This document shows positions 1-8,188 of a stretch of DNA of 64,000 bases, piece by piece. Both the position numbers and the translations under genes were made by a program. Every line of letters begins with the position of its first letter. The stretch's first letter is position 1. This DNA comes from Bradyrhizobium amphicarpaeae. Its GTDB lineage: Bacteria; Pseudomonadota; Alphaproteobacteria; Rhizobiales; Xanthobacteraceae. The stretch lies in the NCBI RefSeq assembly GCF_002266435.3, contig NZ_CP029426.2, positions 6,788,001-6,852,000 on the forward strand, given 5' to 3'. The notes beneath the pieces were generated by a model. That model was not told the origin of the DNA, made no database searches, and worked only from the letters and a program-made list of their open reading frames with translations.

Positions 1-116
1 CGTGACGGGGTGGGGTGATCTCTCAGCACGGGCAGTCGTCGTGTTGAGAGATCACCCCACCCCGCTCGCGCTGCGCGCCATCGACCCTCCCCCTCCAGGG
101 GAGGGTGAAAGTAGCC
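1..116. repeat. Intergenic palindromic repeat, family A (cut by left edge)
   Basis: This is the right part of a palindromic element whose complete copy lies at 53446-53604. Shared blocks are the GGGGTGGGGTGATCTCTC arm, its complement GAGAGATCACCCCACCCCGC, and the end CCCTCCCCCTCCAGGGGAGGG. It finishes 11 bp before the stop codon of the binding-protein gene that starts at 1339 on the minus strand, so it probably forms the 3' end of that transcript. The left part lies outside the window. Confidence 0.8.
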
Positions 117-127
117 TCGCCGCTCCC

Positions 128-1339
128 CTACTTCACCAGCTCGCACCCGCCTTCCGACAGCGGGCGGAACGCCTGCTCCGCCGGAATGGTCGAAACCAGC
201 TTGTAATAATCGTACGGATATTTCGACTCCTCCGGCTTCTTCACCTCGAACAGGTACATCGGATGCACGACGCGGCCGTCTTGGCGGATCGCGGTGTCGC
301 CGAACAGCTTGTCCTTGCCCTTGAATTTCTTCATCTCGGGCACGGCGTCCCTGGCATTGTCGCTGCCGGTCGCCGCGACCGCATTGAGATAAGCGAGCGT
401 CGAGGCATAGACGCCGGCCTGGTTGCCGCTCGGCATCTTGCCGTTCATGCCGGGCCGCGCGGCGAACCGCTTTGCGAAGGCGCGGGTATCGTCGTTCATG
501 TCCCAGTAGAAGGCTTCCATGACCTGGAGGCCCTGCGCGACCTTGATGCCCATGCCGTGAACGTCGTTGATGAAGAGCAGGAAGGCGACGAGCTTCTGAC
601 CGTTCTGCTGGATGCCGAATTCGGCGGCCTGCTTCACCGCGTTGATGGTGTCACCGCCGGCATTGGCAAGGCCGATCACCTGGGCCTTCGACCCCTGCGC
701 CTGCAACAGGAACGACGCGAAATCAGAGGTGCCGAGCGGATGCTTGGAGGAGCCCAGCACCTTGCCGCCGTGGCCCTCGATATATTTCTGTGCTTCCGCC
801 TCGATGCCCTTGCCGAGCGCGTAGTCGACCGTGAGGAAATACCAGTCTTTGCCGCCGCGCGACATCATCGCGGCTGCAGTGGTGTTGCCGGTCGCCCAGG
901 TGTCGTTAACCCATTGGATGGTGTTGGGCGAGCAGGCCTTGCCGGTGAGGTCCGAGCTTGCCGTCGAAGACGCCAGGAAAGTCATACGGCTGTCGCGCAG
1001 CAGCGTGTTGATGGAGAGGCCGACCGCCGAGTTCGGCACGTCGACGATGGCATCGACGCCTTCGACATCGAGCCATTTGCGCGCGATGGCGTTGCCGACA
1101 TCGGCCTTGTTCTGATGGTCGGCATAGACGATCTCGACCTTGATGTTCTTGCCGCCGCCGTTGAAATCCTCCGCAGCCATACGCGCGGCTTCCACCGAGC
1201 CCATGCCGTTGGTGTCCTGGAAGATGCCGGAGATGTCGTTGAGCACGCCGACGCGCACGACATTGTCCGAGATCTCCGCGCTCGCCGCGCCGGTCATGAG
1301 GCTTGCGGCCAGCGCAAGCGTCCACTTCAGATTTTTCAT
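128..1339 (-). CDS. ABC transporter substrate-binding protein, branched-chain amino acid/aromatic type (LivK-like)
   Basis: A 403-residue periplasmic binding protein of the Peripl_BP_6 (type I fold) family. A signal peptide of about 21 residues ends in GAASA, and the mature protein opens with the typical VRVGVLNDISGIFQD strand. The family carries branched-chain amino acids, but in Rhodopseudomonas and Bradyrhizobium many members bind aromatic acids such as p-coumarate or benzoate. The adjacent upstream P450 (35 bp away, same strand) and the nearby feruloyl-CoA synthase favour an aromatic ligand; this is inference. No Liv permease or ATPase gene is nearby. It resembles the protein at 59868-61061, including a shared C-terminal LFEVKKP segment. 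Confidence 0.9.
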   Translation of the reverse strand: MKNLKWTLALAASLMTGAASAEISDNVVRVGVLNDISGIFQDTNGMGSVEAARMAAEDFNGGGKNIKVEIVYADHQNKADVGNAIARKWLDVEGVDAIVDVPNSAVGLSINTLLRDSRMTFLASSTASSDLTGKACSPNTIQWVNDTWATGNTTAAAMMSRGGKDWYFLTVDYALGKGIEAEAQKYIEGHGGKVLGSSKHPLGTSDFASFLLQAQGSKAQVIGLANAGGDTINAVKQAAEFGIQQNGQKLVAFLLFINDVHGMGIKVAQGLQVMEAFYWDMNDDTRAFAKRFAARPGMNGKMPSGNQAGVYASTLAYLNAVAATGSDNARDAVPEMKKFKGKDKLFGDTAIRQDGRVVHPMYLFEVKKPEESKYPYDYYKLVSTIPAEQAFRPLSEGGCELVK

Positions 1340-1373
1340 TGGTCCCTCCCCTGCTTTATTGTTTCCGGTCGTG

Positions 1374-2594
1374 TCAGGCCGGCGTGATCGTCACCGGCAG
1401 GCTGTCCAGCCCGCGCAGCGTGTTGTTGAAGCGGCGCTTCGGCTCGCCCGTGATCTCGATGCTGGCGATGCGGCGCGCCAACGCCGAGAGCATCGTCTCG
1501 CCTTCCAGCCGCGCCACGAGCTGGCCGACGCACATGTGGATGCCGGAGCCATAGCCGACATGGCCGGAGGTGCGGCGGGTGATGTCGTAGCTGTCGGGCT
1601 CGTCCCAGCGCCTGGGATCGCGATTGGCCGCGGCGAGGAACATCAGCACTTTCTCGCCTTCGCCGATCGTCGCGCCGGACAGCTCGACGTCACGCGTCGT
1701 GGTGCGGAAGAAGGTCTGCACCGGGCTTTCGAACCGCACGGCCTCCTCGAAGGCGTTGCGCGCCAGCGTCAGATCATCGCGCAAGCGCTGCCATTGCTCG
1801 GGGAAACGCGCCAGGCAATAGACGGCGGCACCGATGCCATTGACCGTGGTGTCGAGGCCGGCCGACAACAGCGAGCGCACCAGGAGCGGCGCTTCAGTCG
1901 CGGTGATCGCGCCCTCATCGACATGGGCGTGGATGCAGGCCCCGATGCCGCCAGGCGTAAGATTGTCACGCTGGCATTGCGCGGTGACATAGGCTTGATG
2001 CGGCGACGAGCGCGCGATGGCTTCCTGGCGCAACTCGTTGGGCGGGCCGAACGCGTTGAACACGACGCTCGCATAAGGGATGAGATGCTCGCGGCCTTCG
2101 GGCTTCAGCCCCAACGCGTCCGGGAAGATCGAGAGCGGATAGGCTTCCGCCAGATCCGTGATGGCGTCAAAACTGCGCTTGGCAAGCAACATATCGACTC
2201 GTTCTTCGGCTGCCGCCGCAAAGCGGTCGCGCAGGCCCTTCATCACGGTCGGTGACAGCACCTTTGACAGCACGGCGCGGGTGCGGGTGTGCGCGGGCGG
2301 ATCGGCCTCGAGGATCAGGCTCGGCGGCCGCCACGGCGTCTCCTTCTTGAAATCGCTGAGGCCGACACCGCGGCTGGAGCAGAAGGTCGCGGGATCGTTC
2401 AGCACCGCATGGACCTCGGCATAGCGCGCCACGCCGTAGACGTTCCACTTGTCGAGATAGACCACCGGCCCCGCCTCCCGCAGCCGCTGATGCGTGGGGT
2501 AGGGATCGGCGAAAAAATTCATGTCGAAGGGATCGACGTCGAGATGCGGGACGGAAGCCGTTGCCGGCGATGCAGGCGTGCCGGATGCGGTCAT
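1374..2594 (-). CDS. Cytochrome P450, CYP199A-like
   Basis: A 406-residue soluble bacterial P450. The heme-binding loop GYGSGIHMCVGQ supplies the cysteine ligand, the I-helix has the AGLDTT acid/alcohol pair, and an EXXR motif (EEAVR) is present. The N-terminal region (GPVVYLDKWNVYGVARYAEV and the SSRGVGLSDFKKE stretch) closely matches what I remember of Rhodopseudomonas palustris CYP199A2, which oxidises 4-substituted benzoates such as 4-methoxybenzoate. Such enzymes need a [2Fe-2S] ferredoxin and a reductase; neither is adjacent, so partners must be elsewhere. It is probably cotranscribed with the downstream binding protein and is divergent from a MarR gene 83 bp away. The family call is confident; the substrate is inferred. 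Confidence 0.93.
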   Translation of the reverse strand: MTASGTPASPATASVPHLDVDPFDMNFFADPYPTHQRLREAGPVVYLDKWNVYGVARYAEVHAVLNDPATFCSSRGVGLSDFKKETPWRPPSLILEADPPAHTRTRAVLSKVLSPTVMKGLRDRFAAAAEERVDMLLAKRSFDAITDLAEAYPLSIFPDALGLKPEGREHLIPYASVVFNAFGPPNELRQEAIARSSPHQAYVTAQCQRDNLTPGGIGACIHAHVDEGAITATEAPLLVRSLLSAGLDTTVNGIGAAVYCLARFPEQWQRLRDDLTLARNAFEEAVRFESPVQTFFRTTTRDVELSGATIGEGEKVLMFLAAANRDPRRWDEPDSYDITRRTSGHVGYGSGIHMCVGQLVARLEGETMLSALARRIASIEITGEPKRRFNNTLRGLDSLPVTITPA

Positions 2595-2677
2595 GGGAGA
2601 CCTCCCTCATTTTGGTCTTGTGAAAGGACGGCGCATGCCCTTAGGTCGGTGGCCCCACCGCGAGTCAGACCCCCGAC

Positions 2678-3184
2678 ATGCCTGCGCCTTCGACCAGATC
2701 CCGCCAAAAACCCGCGCCTGGCGATGCGGGACCGACGCTCGATCTCGACCGTTACGTCCCGGCGTTCGTCACCTTCATTGCCAACAAGCTCTCGAACAGC
2801 GCAACCGCGTTCTATCAGCGGGAGTTCGGCGTCAACGTCACGGAATGGCGGATCATGTCGCTGCTGGCGATCGAGCCCGGCATTCCGGCATCGCGCATCT
2901 GTCACGTCATCGGTTTCGACAAGGGGCCGGTGAGCCGGACGCTGGCGGGCCTCGAGAAGCGCGGGCTGGTCTCGATACGCACCGATCCCCATGACGGCCG
3001 CACCCATTCGATCTCGCTGACGGCGAAGGGCCGCGCCACCCATGACAAGGTGATCGTCGCAGCGCTCGAACGCGAGCGGCGGCTGTTGTCCTGCCTGAAC
3101 AAGGACGAGCGCGAGGTGCTGATCGATCTGCTTCGCCGGCTGCACGAGAATCTCGGCGCGGTCACCGGCGGCATCGATCCCTGA
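2678..3184 (+). CDS. MarR family transcriptional regulator (adjacent to P450)
   Basis: A 168-residue winged-helix repressor. The recognition region is ASRICHVIGFDKGPVSRTLA (about residues 70-89), followed by the wing RTDPHDGRTHSISLTAKG. The first 24 residues are proline- and basic-rich and likely disordered. It is divergent from the P450 gene with 83 bp between the starts, so autoregulation plus control of the P450/binding-protein unit is likely. MarR proteins of aromatic pathways usually sense the CoA thioester or free acid of the substrate. A MarR-like inverted repeat sits 150 bp past its stop codon (3335-3348), not in its promoter, which is odd. Confidence 0.88.
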   Translation: MPAPSTRSRQKPAPGDAGPTLDLDRYVPAFVTFIANKLSNSATAFYQREFGVNVTEWRIMSLLAIEPGIPASRICHVIGFDKGPVSRTLAGLEKRGLVSIRTDPHDGRTHSISLTAKGRATHDKVIVAALERERRLLSCLNKDEREVLIDLLRRLHENLGAVTGGIDP

Positions 3185-3334
3185 CAGGTCGCAAGCGGCG
3201 CGCCAGCTGCCGTCACGTCCACGCATGCGCCGGCGTTGGCCGACGGCACCATTCGGGCCGAGCATCGTTTCCTCCAGGACCGGACGCGGCGGTTTCCCCG
3301 CCGTCATCGCTCCCTGGACGGTTCGCATAAATTA

Positions 3335-3348
3335 GTTGCTTGGGCAAC
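3335..3348. promoter_or_regulatory. Orphan MarR-type operator-like inverted repeat
   Basis: GTTGC-TTGG-GCAAC, a perfect 5-bp inverted repeat inside the AT-rich stretch ATTAGTTGCTTGGGCAACAA. It resembles MarR-family operators and the GTTG/CAAC site at 5516-5536. It lies between two convergent genes and so has no present-day target start beside it. The whole gap 3185-3587 otherwise holds only a decayed-looking stretch and the repeat at 3402-3565. Confidence 0.45.
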
Positions 3349-3401
3349 AAAATAATCGGAAGGATATTGCTGCAGGCTTCCTGGCCTATTGGGCATCCCC
3401 A

Positions 3402-3565
3402 GCTCTCGTGTCCCGGACGCGCTGCAGCGTGGAAACGCTGCTGCGCAGAGTCGGGACCCATGCGGCCGCGCGTCATGTGAGATGGGCCCCCGGCTCTGCA
3501 GCGCATCACACCGGACAATGCTTCGCATCGCCGGGAGTGCTGCGCTGCGTCCGGGGCACGAGAGC
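3402..3565. repeat. Intergenic palindromic repeat, family D
   Basis: Outer arms GCTCTCGTGTCCCGGACGCG and CGCTGCGTCCGGGGCACGAG are near complements, with inner blocks CAGCG, GGGACCCATG and GGCTCTGCAGCG. A second copy is at 59729-59866. It ends 22 bp before the stop codon of the minus-strand synthetase gene. Confidence 0.85.
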
Positions 3566-3587
3566 AGCTAGCGGTCGACGGGACGGC

Positions 3588-5444
3588 CTATCCGACGCAC
3601 CCAATCCACTCCGCCGACGCATCAGCATTCAACCGCGTCACCGCATCGGCTCGCCGCGTCAGTACCGCGCGCTGGTTGATGTAGCCCTTGTCGGTGATCT
3701 CGCCGCCGTCGACCGAGGGCGGCTCGGCGAGCAGCAGCGCACGAGTGGCGTGACCGGAGGAGTTGGGACCCTGTTGCCTCAGTTTCGCCAAGCCCTGCGC
3801 GATCGCGGTCCTGACCTTGTCATGCGCGAGCACGTCATTCACGCTTGCCGTCTCGGGCAGGCCGGCGTGGGCGCGGCAGGCCGCGATGTTCGGGATCACG
3901 AGGAAACGCACCTCGTCACCGCCGTGCCCTGACACGACGATGTCCTGCGCCAGCGGCGCCAGCGCGGCGATGCCGGCGACGCGCAGCGTGCCGACATTGA
4001 CCCAGGTGCCGGAATTGAGCTTGAAATCCTCGGCGACGCGGCCGTCGAAAAACAGGCCGCGCTCCGGCCGCGCGGTGTCGGCAAGCTTCACGGCATCGCC
4101 GATCAGATAGAAGCCTTCTTCATCAAAAGCCTGCGTGGTCAGCTCCGGCGCCTTCCAATAGCCCGGCGTGACGTTGGGGCCGCGCACGCGGACCTCGAGC
4201 TTGTCGCCCGAGGGGACCAGCTTCAGTTCGGTGCCGGGGATCGGCACGCCGATATTGCCGGAACGCTCGGCGAGGAAATGACAGTCGGTGGCGAGCGGCG
4301 ACGTTTCCGTCGAGCCCCAGGCCGAGACCATCGGCAGCGCACGGCCGACCGTCTTGAGCGAGAGCTCTTCGAGCGCATCCCAGAGATTCTGCGGCAGCGC
4401 GGCGCCGGCATAGAAGGCGAACTTCACCTCGCCGAAGAAGCGGCGGCACAACGCCTCGTCGCCGCGCAGCGCCGCGATCAGCATGTCGAAGCCGCGCGGC
4501 ACGTTGAAATAAACCGTCGGCATCACGCTTCTGAGGTTCGCCAGCGACGTCGCGAACAAGCCGGGCGCGGGCTTGCCACCGTCGATATAGAGCGAGCCGC
4601 CATTGCGCAGAACGAGGTTGAAATTGTGGTTGGCGCCGAAAGTGTGGCTCCAGGGCAGCCAGTCGAGAATGACGAGATTGCTGCCGGCCTGCTCCAGAAA
4701 GGTCCAGGTCTGCGCCTTCGCCTGCTGGCTCGATGTCAGCATGCGCTGGGTATTGATGACGGCCTTGGGCGTGCCGGTCGAGCCTGACGTGAACAGGAAT
4801 TTGGCGATCGTATCGGGCGCGACCGCGGCGAAGGCTTTGGCGACATCGGCTGTTTCGGGCGTCGCCGCGACCGTCCGGAAGCCGAGCGCATCGCCATCGC
4901 CGGCGTTGCCGCTGATGATCTGCGCCTGGTGTAGCGGCTCGATCGCGGCCAGCGCCGCCGCGAATGACTTGGTCGCCGAGACATAGATCGCGCCCGGCTC
5001 GAGCAGCGCGATCATGCCCTTGAGCTTGTCAAAGTCTTTCGACATCAGCGAGTAGGCCGGCGAGATCGCCGCCGAGGGCACGCCGACATGCTGGGCGCCA
5101 AGCGCGAGCAGCGCATGGTCGATGCTGTTGTCCGAGAGGATCGCGAGCGGGCGTTCGGCGCTGAGACCCTGCGCCAGAATCCAGGACGCGACCGCACGCA
5201 CCTGGCGCAGCGCCTGCGCATAGGTGACGGTGGTCCAGGGCTCCTCGACATCGCCGCGCTCGGCCAGGAAGATCGCATCCGGCGTCTGCTGCGCCCATTG
5301 CTCCAGCCAGTCGCCGACGCAGCGCGCACCATTGCGCAACGGATCCGGCGAGCTCAGCACGATGCTGCCGTCGGCGCGATGCGCCGCGACGGTTCTGGGT
5401 GTTGCGAACAGGCTTGCAGCATCACCGCGTGCGGCGGTTGTCAT
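3588..5444 (-). CDS. fcs: Feruloyl-CoA synthase (AMP-dependent acyl-CoA ligase)
   Basis: A 618-residue adenylate-forming ligase that would activate ferulate or p-coumarate with ATP and CoA. The P-loop LFTSGSTGTPKAV, the WGSTET motif, the adenylate hinge region (GFYLIGDAVKL) and a C-terminal GGEITDKGYINQRAV with the conserved lysine fit the feruloyl-CoA synthase subgroup, as does the length near 620. The start at 5444 is chosen because GGAGGGGG lies 6 bp upstream; a longer reading frame to 5516 would run into the operator. The divergent MarR gene and the palindrome between them indicate substrate-responsive repression. No hydratase-lyase or vanillin dehydrogenase gene follows, so the rest of the pathway is elsewhere. 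Confidence 0.88.
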   Translation of the reverse strand: MTTAARGDAASLFATPRTVAAHRADGSIVLSSPDPLRNGARCVGDWLEQWAQQTPDAIFLAERGDVEEPWTTVTYAQALRQVRAVASWILAQGLSAERPLAILSDNSIDHALLALGAQHVGVPSAAISPAYSLMSKDFDKLKGMIALLEPGAIYVSATKSFAAALAAIEPLHQAQIISGNAGDGDALGFRTVAATPETADVAKAFAAVAPDTIAKFLFTSGSTGTPKAVINTQRMLTSSQQAKAQTWTFLEQAGSNLVILDWLPWSHTFGANHNFNLVLRNGGSLYIDGGKPAPGLFATSLANLRSVMPTVYFNVPRGFDMLIAALRGDEALCRRFFGEVKFAFYAGAALPQNLWDALEELSLKTVGRALPMVSAWGSTETSPLATDCHFLAERSGNIGVPIPGTELKLVPSGDKLEVRVRGPNVTPGYWKAPELTTQAFDEEGFYLIGDAVKLADTARPERGLFFDGRVAEDFKLNSGTWVNVGTLRVAGIAALAPLAQDIVVSGHGGDEVRFLVIPNIAACRAHAGLPETASVNDVLAHDKVRTAIAQGLAKLRQQGPNSSGHATRALLLAEPPSVDGGEITDKGYINQRAVLTRRADAVTRLNADASAEWIGCVG

Positions 5445-5515
5445 GGTTTCCCCCTCCGCCCGGATCGGCGGCAGCCTCGTTCCGGGCTGCTTTGAGCATA
5501 ATGTTGGGCATGACA

Positions 5516-5536
5516 ATTGTTGTCGTCAACAACAAT
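5516..5536. promoter_or_regulatory. MarR operator between fcs and marR
   Basis: ATTGTTGT-CGTCA-ACAACAAT is a perfect 8-bp inverted repeat with a 5-bp spacer, centred 82 bp upstream of the synthetase start and 61 bp upstream of the GTG start of the divergent regulator. Its length and symmetry suit a MarR dimer. It is well placed to control both genes. Confidence 0.75.
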
Positions 5537-5586
5537 CTTTCGCGACAGCGCCCGAAGCGTTAAGCTTGCCTGGCAGGAGACACGAT

Positions 5587-6081
5587 GTGACAGCCACCGC
5601 GCCCCGGACCTCCCCACGCAGACAAGCGAGCAACGGCACCGCGCGGCGGATCGACGCCGACGAGATCGGCCTCGACGCGCTGGTGGGGCACGCCGGCTAT
5701 GCGGTGCGGCGCTTCCAGATCTGGATCTTCCAGGACTTCATCAGGACACTGGGCGATGTCGACATCCGGCCGACGCAATATTCGGTGCTGACGCTGATCG
5801 GGGCCAATCCGGGCCTGTCGCAGATGGCGGTGGCGAAACGGCTCGGCATCGAGCGCGCCCGGCTGGTGCACCTGCTCGACAGCCTTGAGCAGCGCAAGCT
5901 CGTGAAGCGGGTCAAATCGAAGGCCGACCGCCGGTCGCATGCGCTGCATCTCACGATCCAGGGCGAGACGGCACTGGCGAAGTTCAAGCGCCTCGCGGCC
6001 GAGCACGAACGGCATGTCGAGGCGAAGATCGGCAAGGAAAACCGGGCGCAGCTGCTGCGGATCCTCGCCGGCTTCACCTGA
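5587..6081 (+). CDS. MarR family regulator of the feruloyl-CoA synthase gene
   Basis: A 164-residue winged-helix regulator. The start is GTG at 5587, with AGGAGA ending 6 bp upstream; the reading frame continues far upstream but overlaps the synthetase. The recognition helix region is MAVAKRLGIERARLVHLLDS and the wing is SKADRRSHALHLT. Position and divergence suggest it is the local repressor acting on 5516-5536, like the p-coumaroyl-CoA- or feruloyl-CoA-responsive MarR proteins of other proteobacteria. That ligand is inferred. Confidence 0.88.
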   Translation: MTATAPRTSPRRQASNGTARRIDADEIGLDALVGHAGYAVRRFQIWIFQDFIRTLGDVDIRPTQYSVLTLIGANPGLSQMAVAKRLGIERARLVHLLDSLEQRKLVKRVKSKADRRSHALHLTIQGETALAKFKRLAAEHERHVEAKIGKENRAQLLRILAGFT

Positions 6082-6209
6082 TCTCGACTGCCCATTATTT
6101 GAGCGGCTGCCCGTCACAGGGCGTCGACACAATCGTCCGTCCGCCTGTCGAAATTTCCCCCAAGCCACTGATCAGACGGATAATATCCGAAGCAGCCGGC
6201 TGCCCGGAT

Positions 6210-6221
6210 AATGTACACAAT
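6210..6221. promoter_or_regulatory. Candidate GntR/FCD operator upstream of atzF
   Basis: The minus strand reads TTGTGTACAT here, 54 bp before the atzF start. A similar word, TTGTATGCAA, occurs at 16921-16930 upstream of the opposing ABC/atzE operon. Both fit the TTGT-purine-T-purine-CA pattern expected for FCD-type GntR proteins, and a GntR gene of that type belongs to the cluster. Short match, so tentative. Confidence 0.35.
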
Positions 6222-6273
6222 GGCACATCGCTTGCTTCACTCCGGGTGAAGCAGTTGCCGGAGTTTTGTCGCC

Positions 6274-8100
6274 ATGAGGGCCGAAATGGGGGCTGAGCAG
6301 CCCGAAACGATCGCCGCGATCGTGGCCGCGCATCGCGCGGGCACGATGACGCCTGCACAGACGATCGCGCGGACCTATCAGCGCATCCGCGACCACAACG
6401 ATCCCGCCATCTTCATCAGCCTGTGTGACGAAAAGGATGCGATCGCGGAGGCCGAGAGGCTTGCGACGAAAGACGCCGCCAGCCTGCCGCTCTACGGCGT
6501 GCCGGTCGCCGTGAAGGACAATATCGATGCGCTGGGCTTTCCGACCACGGCGGCCTGCCCCGCCTTCTCCTTTACGCCGACACACGATTCGACGGCGGTG
6601 GCGCGGCTGCGCGCCGCCGGCGCGATCATCATCGGCAAGACCAATCTCGACCAGTTCGCGACCGGCCTCGTCGGCGTGCGCTCGCCCTATGGCATCCCCA
6701 GAAATTCGATCCGCGAGGATCTCATTCCCGGCGGCTCCAGTTCGGGCTCCGCCGTCGCCGTCGGCGCCGGCCTCGTTCCGCTCTCGCTCGGTACCGACAC
6801 CGCCGGCTCCGGCCGCGTGCCGGCGATGCTCAACAACATCGTCGGGCTGAAGCCGAGCCTCGGCATGATCTCGAACGCGGGCCTCGTGCCGGCCTGCCGC
6901 ACGCTCGATTGCATCTCGGTGTTCGCCCTGACGGTCGACGACGCAGCGCTGGCGCTCTCGGTGATGGCAGGTCCCGACGCAGCCGATCCGTTCTCACGCG
7001 ACCGGCCGCTGGGCGATATCACGCCGTTCCCGACAGGCTTGCGTCTCGGCGTGCCGCGCAAGGGTCAACTGATCTTCTTCGGCGACAAGAAGGCGGAAGC
7101 CGCCTACGCCGATGCGTTGAAGCGCTGGACTGCGCTCGGCGCGACGCTGGTCGAATTCGATCTCGAGCCGTTCTATGAGACGGCGCGGCTGCTCTATGAG
7201 GGTCCATGGGTCGCCGAGCGCTATCTCGTGATCAAGGATCTGCTGGCATCCGCGCCTGATTCCATTCATCCGGTCACGCGCGAGATCACCGCCGCGGGAG
7301 CGAGGCTCACCGCCGCTGAGACGTTCTCGGCGCTCTACCGCCTGCAGGGCCTGCGCAAGATCGCCGAGCGGACTTTTGCCAATATCGACGCGCTGGTGCT
7401 GCCGACGGCGCCGACCGCCTATACCACCGCGCAGGTGCTCGCCAATCCGATCGAGCTCAACAGCCGGCTCGGCACCTACACCAATTTCGTCAATCTGCTC
7501 GACCTCTGCGGCCTCGCGCTGCCGGCAGAGATGCGCGCCGACGGCATTCCGTTCGGCATCACGCTGCTTGCTCCCGCGGGGCATGACGCACTGCTGGCGA
7601 GCATCGGCCGTGTGTTTCACGCGAATACGAAATTGACCGTCGGGGCGAAGGGCGCGGCACAGGCGCCGCTCGCGCCGCTGCCCGCAAGTGGCGGCGACGA
7701 GATCCCGATCGCGGTGGTCGGTGCACATCTCTCCGGCATGGCGCTGAATGGTGAACTGACGGCGCTGAATGCCACGCTGATCGAGGCGACGATGACCGCG
7801 CCCGACTACAAGCTTTACGCGCTGAAAACCACACCGCCGAAGCCCGGCCTGCTGCGAGTCGCGGCCGGCACGGGCGCGTCGATCGCGCTGGAGATCTGGT
7901 CGCTGTCGTCCTCCGCCTTCGGCAAGTTCGTCAACGCCATTCCCGCGCCGATGGCGATCGGCACGGTGCGCCTTGCGGATGGGCGCAGCGTCAAGGGATT
8001 TCTCGTCGAGCCCGAGGCGCTGGGCGACGCGCGGGACATCACGGCGTATGGCGGCTGGCGGAAGTTCATGGCGGAAGCTGCAACAAAGCAGGTCTCGTAG
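6274..8100 (+). CDS. atzF: Allophanate hydrolase
   Basis: A 608-residue protein with an N-terminal amidase-signature domain and a C-terminal allophanate-hydrolase domain (about residues 460-600, including YGGWRKF near the end). The catalytic triad is visible: Lys81 in VKDNID, Ser155 in GGSSSGS and Ser179 in DTAGSGRVP. The family hydrolyses allophanate, or 1,3-dicarboxyurea, to CO2 and ammonia, the last step of cyanurate/biuret breakdown. The full two-domain length matches AtzF. It is convergent with the GntR-atzH-atzE-atzG-ABC operon, and its TAG stop codon lies inside the palindromic repeat at 8097-8184. A second ATG 12 bp downstream is a possible alternative start. Confidence 0.93.
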   Translation: MRAEMGAEQPETIAAIVAAHRAGTMTPAQTIARTYQRIRDHNDPAIFISLCDEKDAIAEAERLATKDAASLPLYGVPVAVKDNIDALGFPTTAACPAFSFTPTHDSTAVARLRAAGAIIIGKTNLDQFATGLVGVRSPYGIPRNSIREDLIPGGSSSGSAVAVGAGLVPLSLGTDTAGSGRVPAMLNNIVGLKPSLGMISNAGLVPACRTLDCISVFALTVDDAALALSVMAGPDAADPFSRDRPLGDITPFPTGLRLGVPRKGQLIFFGDKKAEAAYADALKRWTALGATLVEFDLEPFYETARLLYEGPWVAERYLVIKDLLASAPDSIHPVTREITAAGARLTAAETFSALYRLQGLRKIAERTFANIDALVLPTAPTAYTTAQVLANPIELNSRLGTYTNFVNLLDLCGLALPAEMRADGIPFGITLLAPAGHDALLASIGRVFHANTKLTVGAKGAAQAPLAPLPASGGDEIPIAVVGAHLSGMALNGELTALNATLIEATMTAPDYKLYALKTTPPKPGLLRVAAGTGASIALEIWSLSSSAFGKFVNAIPAPMAIGTVRLADGRSVKGFLVEPEALGDARDITAYGGWRKFMAEAATKQVS

Positions 8101-8184
8101 GGTGGGTTAGCGCAGCATAACCCACCTCTTTAGTTTCCGCGGAGACAGAAGTGGTGGGTTGCGCCTTCGGCTAACCCACCCTAC
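8097..8184. repeat. Palindromic repeat, family E, at convergent gene ends
   Basis: GTAGGGTGGGTTAGC at the left and GCTAACCCACCCTAC at the right are perfect complements, with an inner pair TAACCCACC/GGTGGGTT. It lies between convergent atzF and gntR, includes the atzF stop codon, and ends 4 bp before the gntR stop codon. The related copy at 38011-38100 has the same arrangement. It could act as a bidirectional terminator. Confidence 0.88.
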
Positions 8185-8188
8185 GACT

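Noticed and set aside
2591..3328. Minus-strand frame (245 codons) over the first marR gene
   Set aside because: It has a fair ribosome site near 3275 but no recognisable protein family; treated as antisense or a relic rather than a gene.
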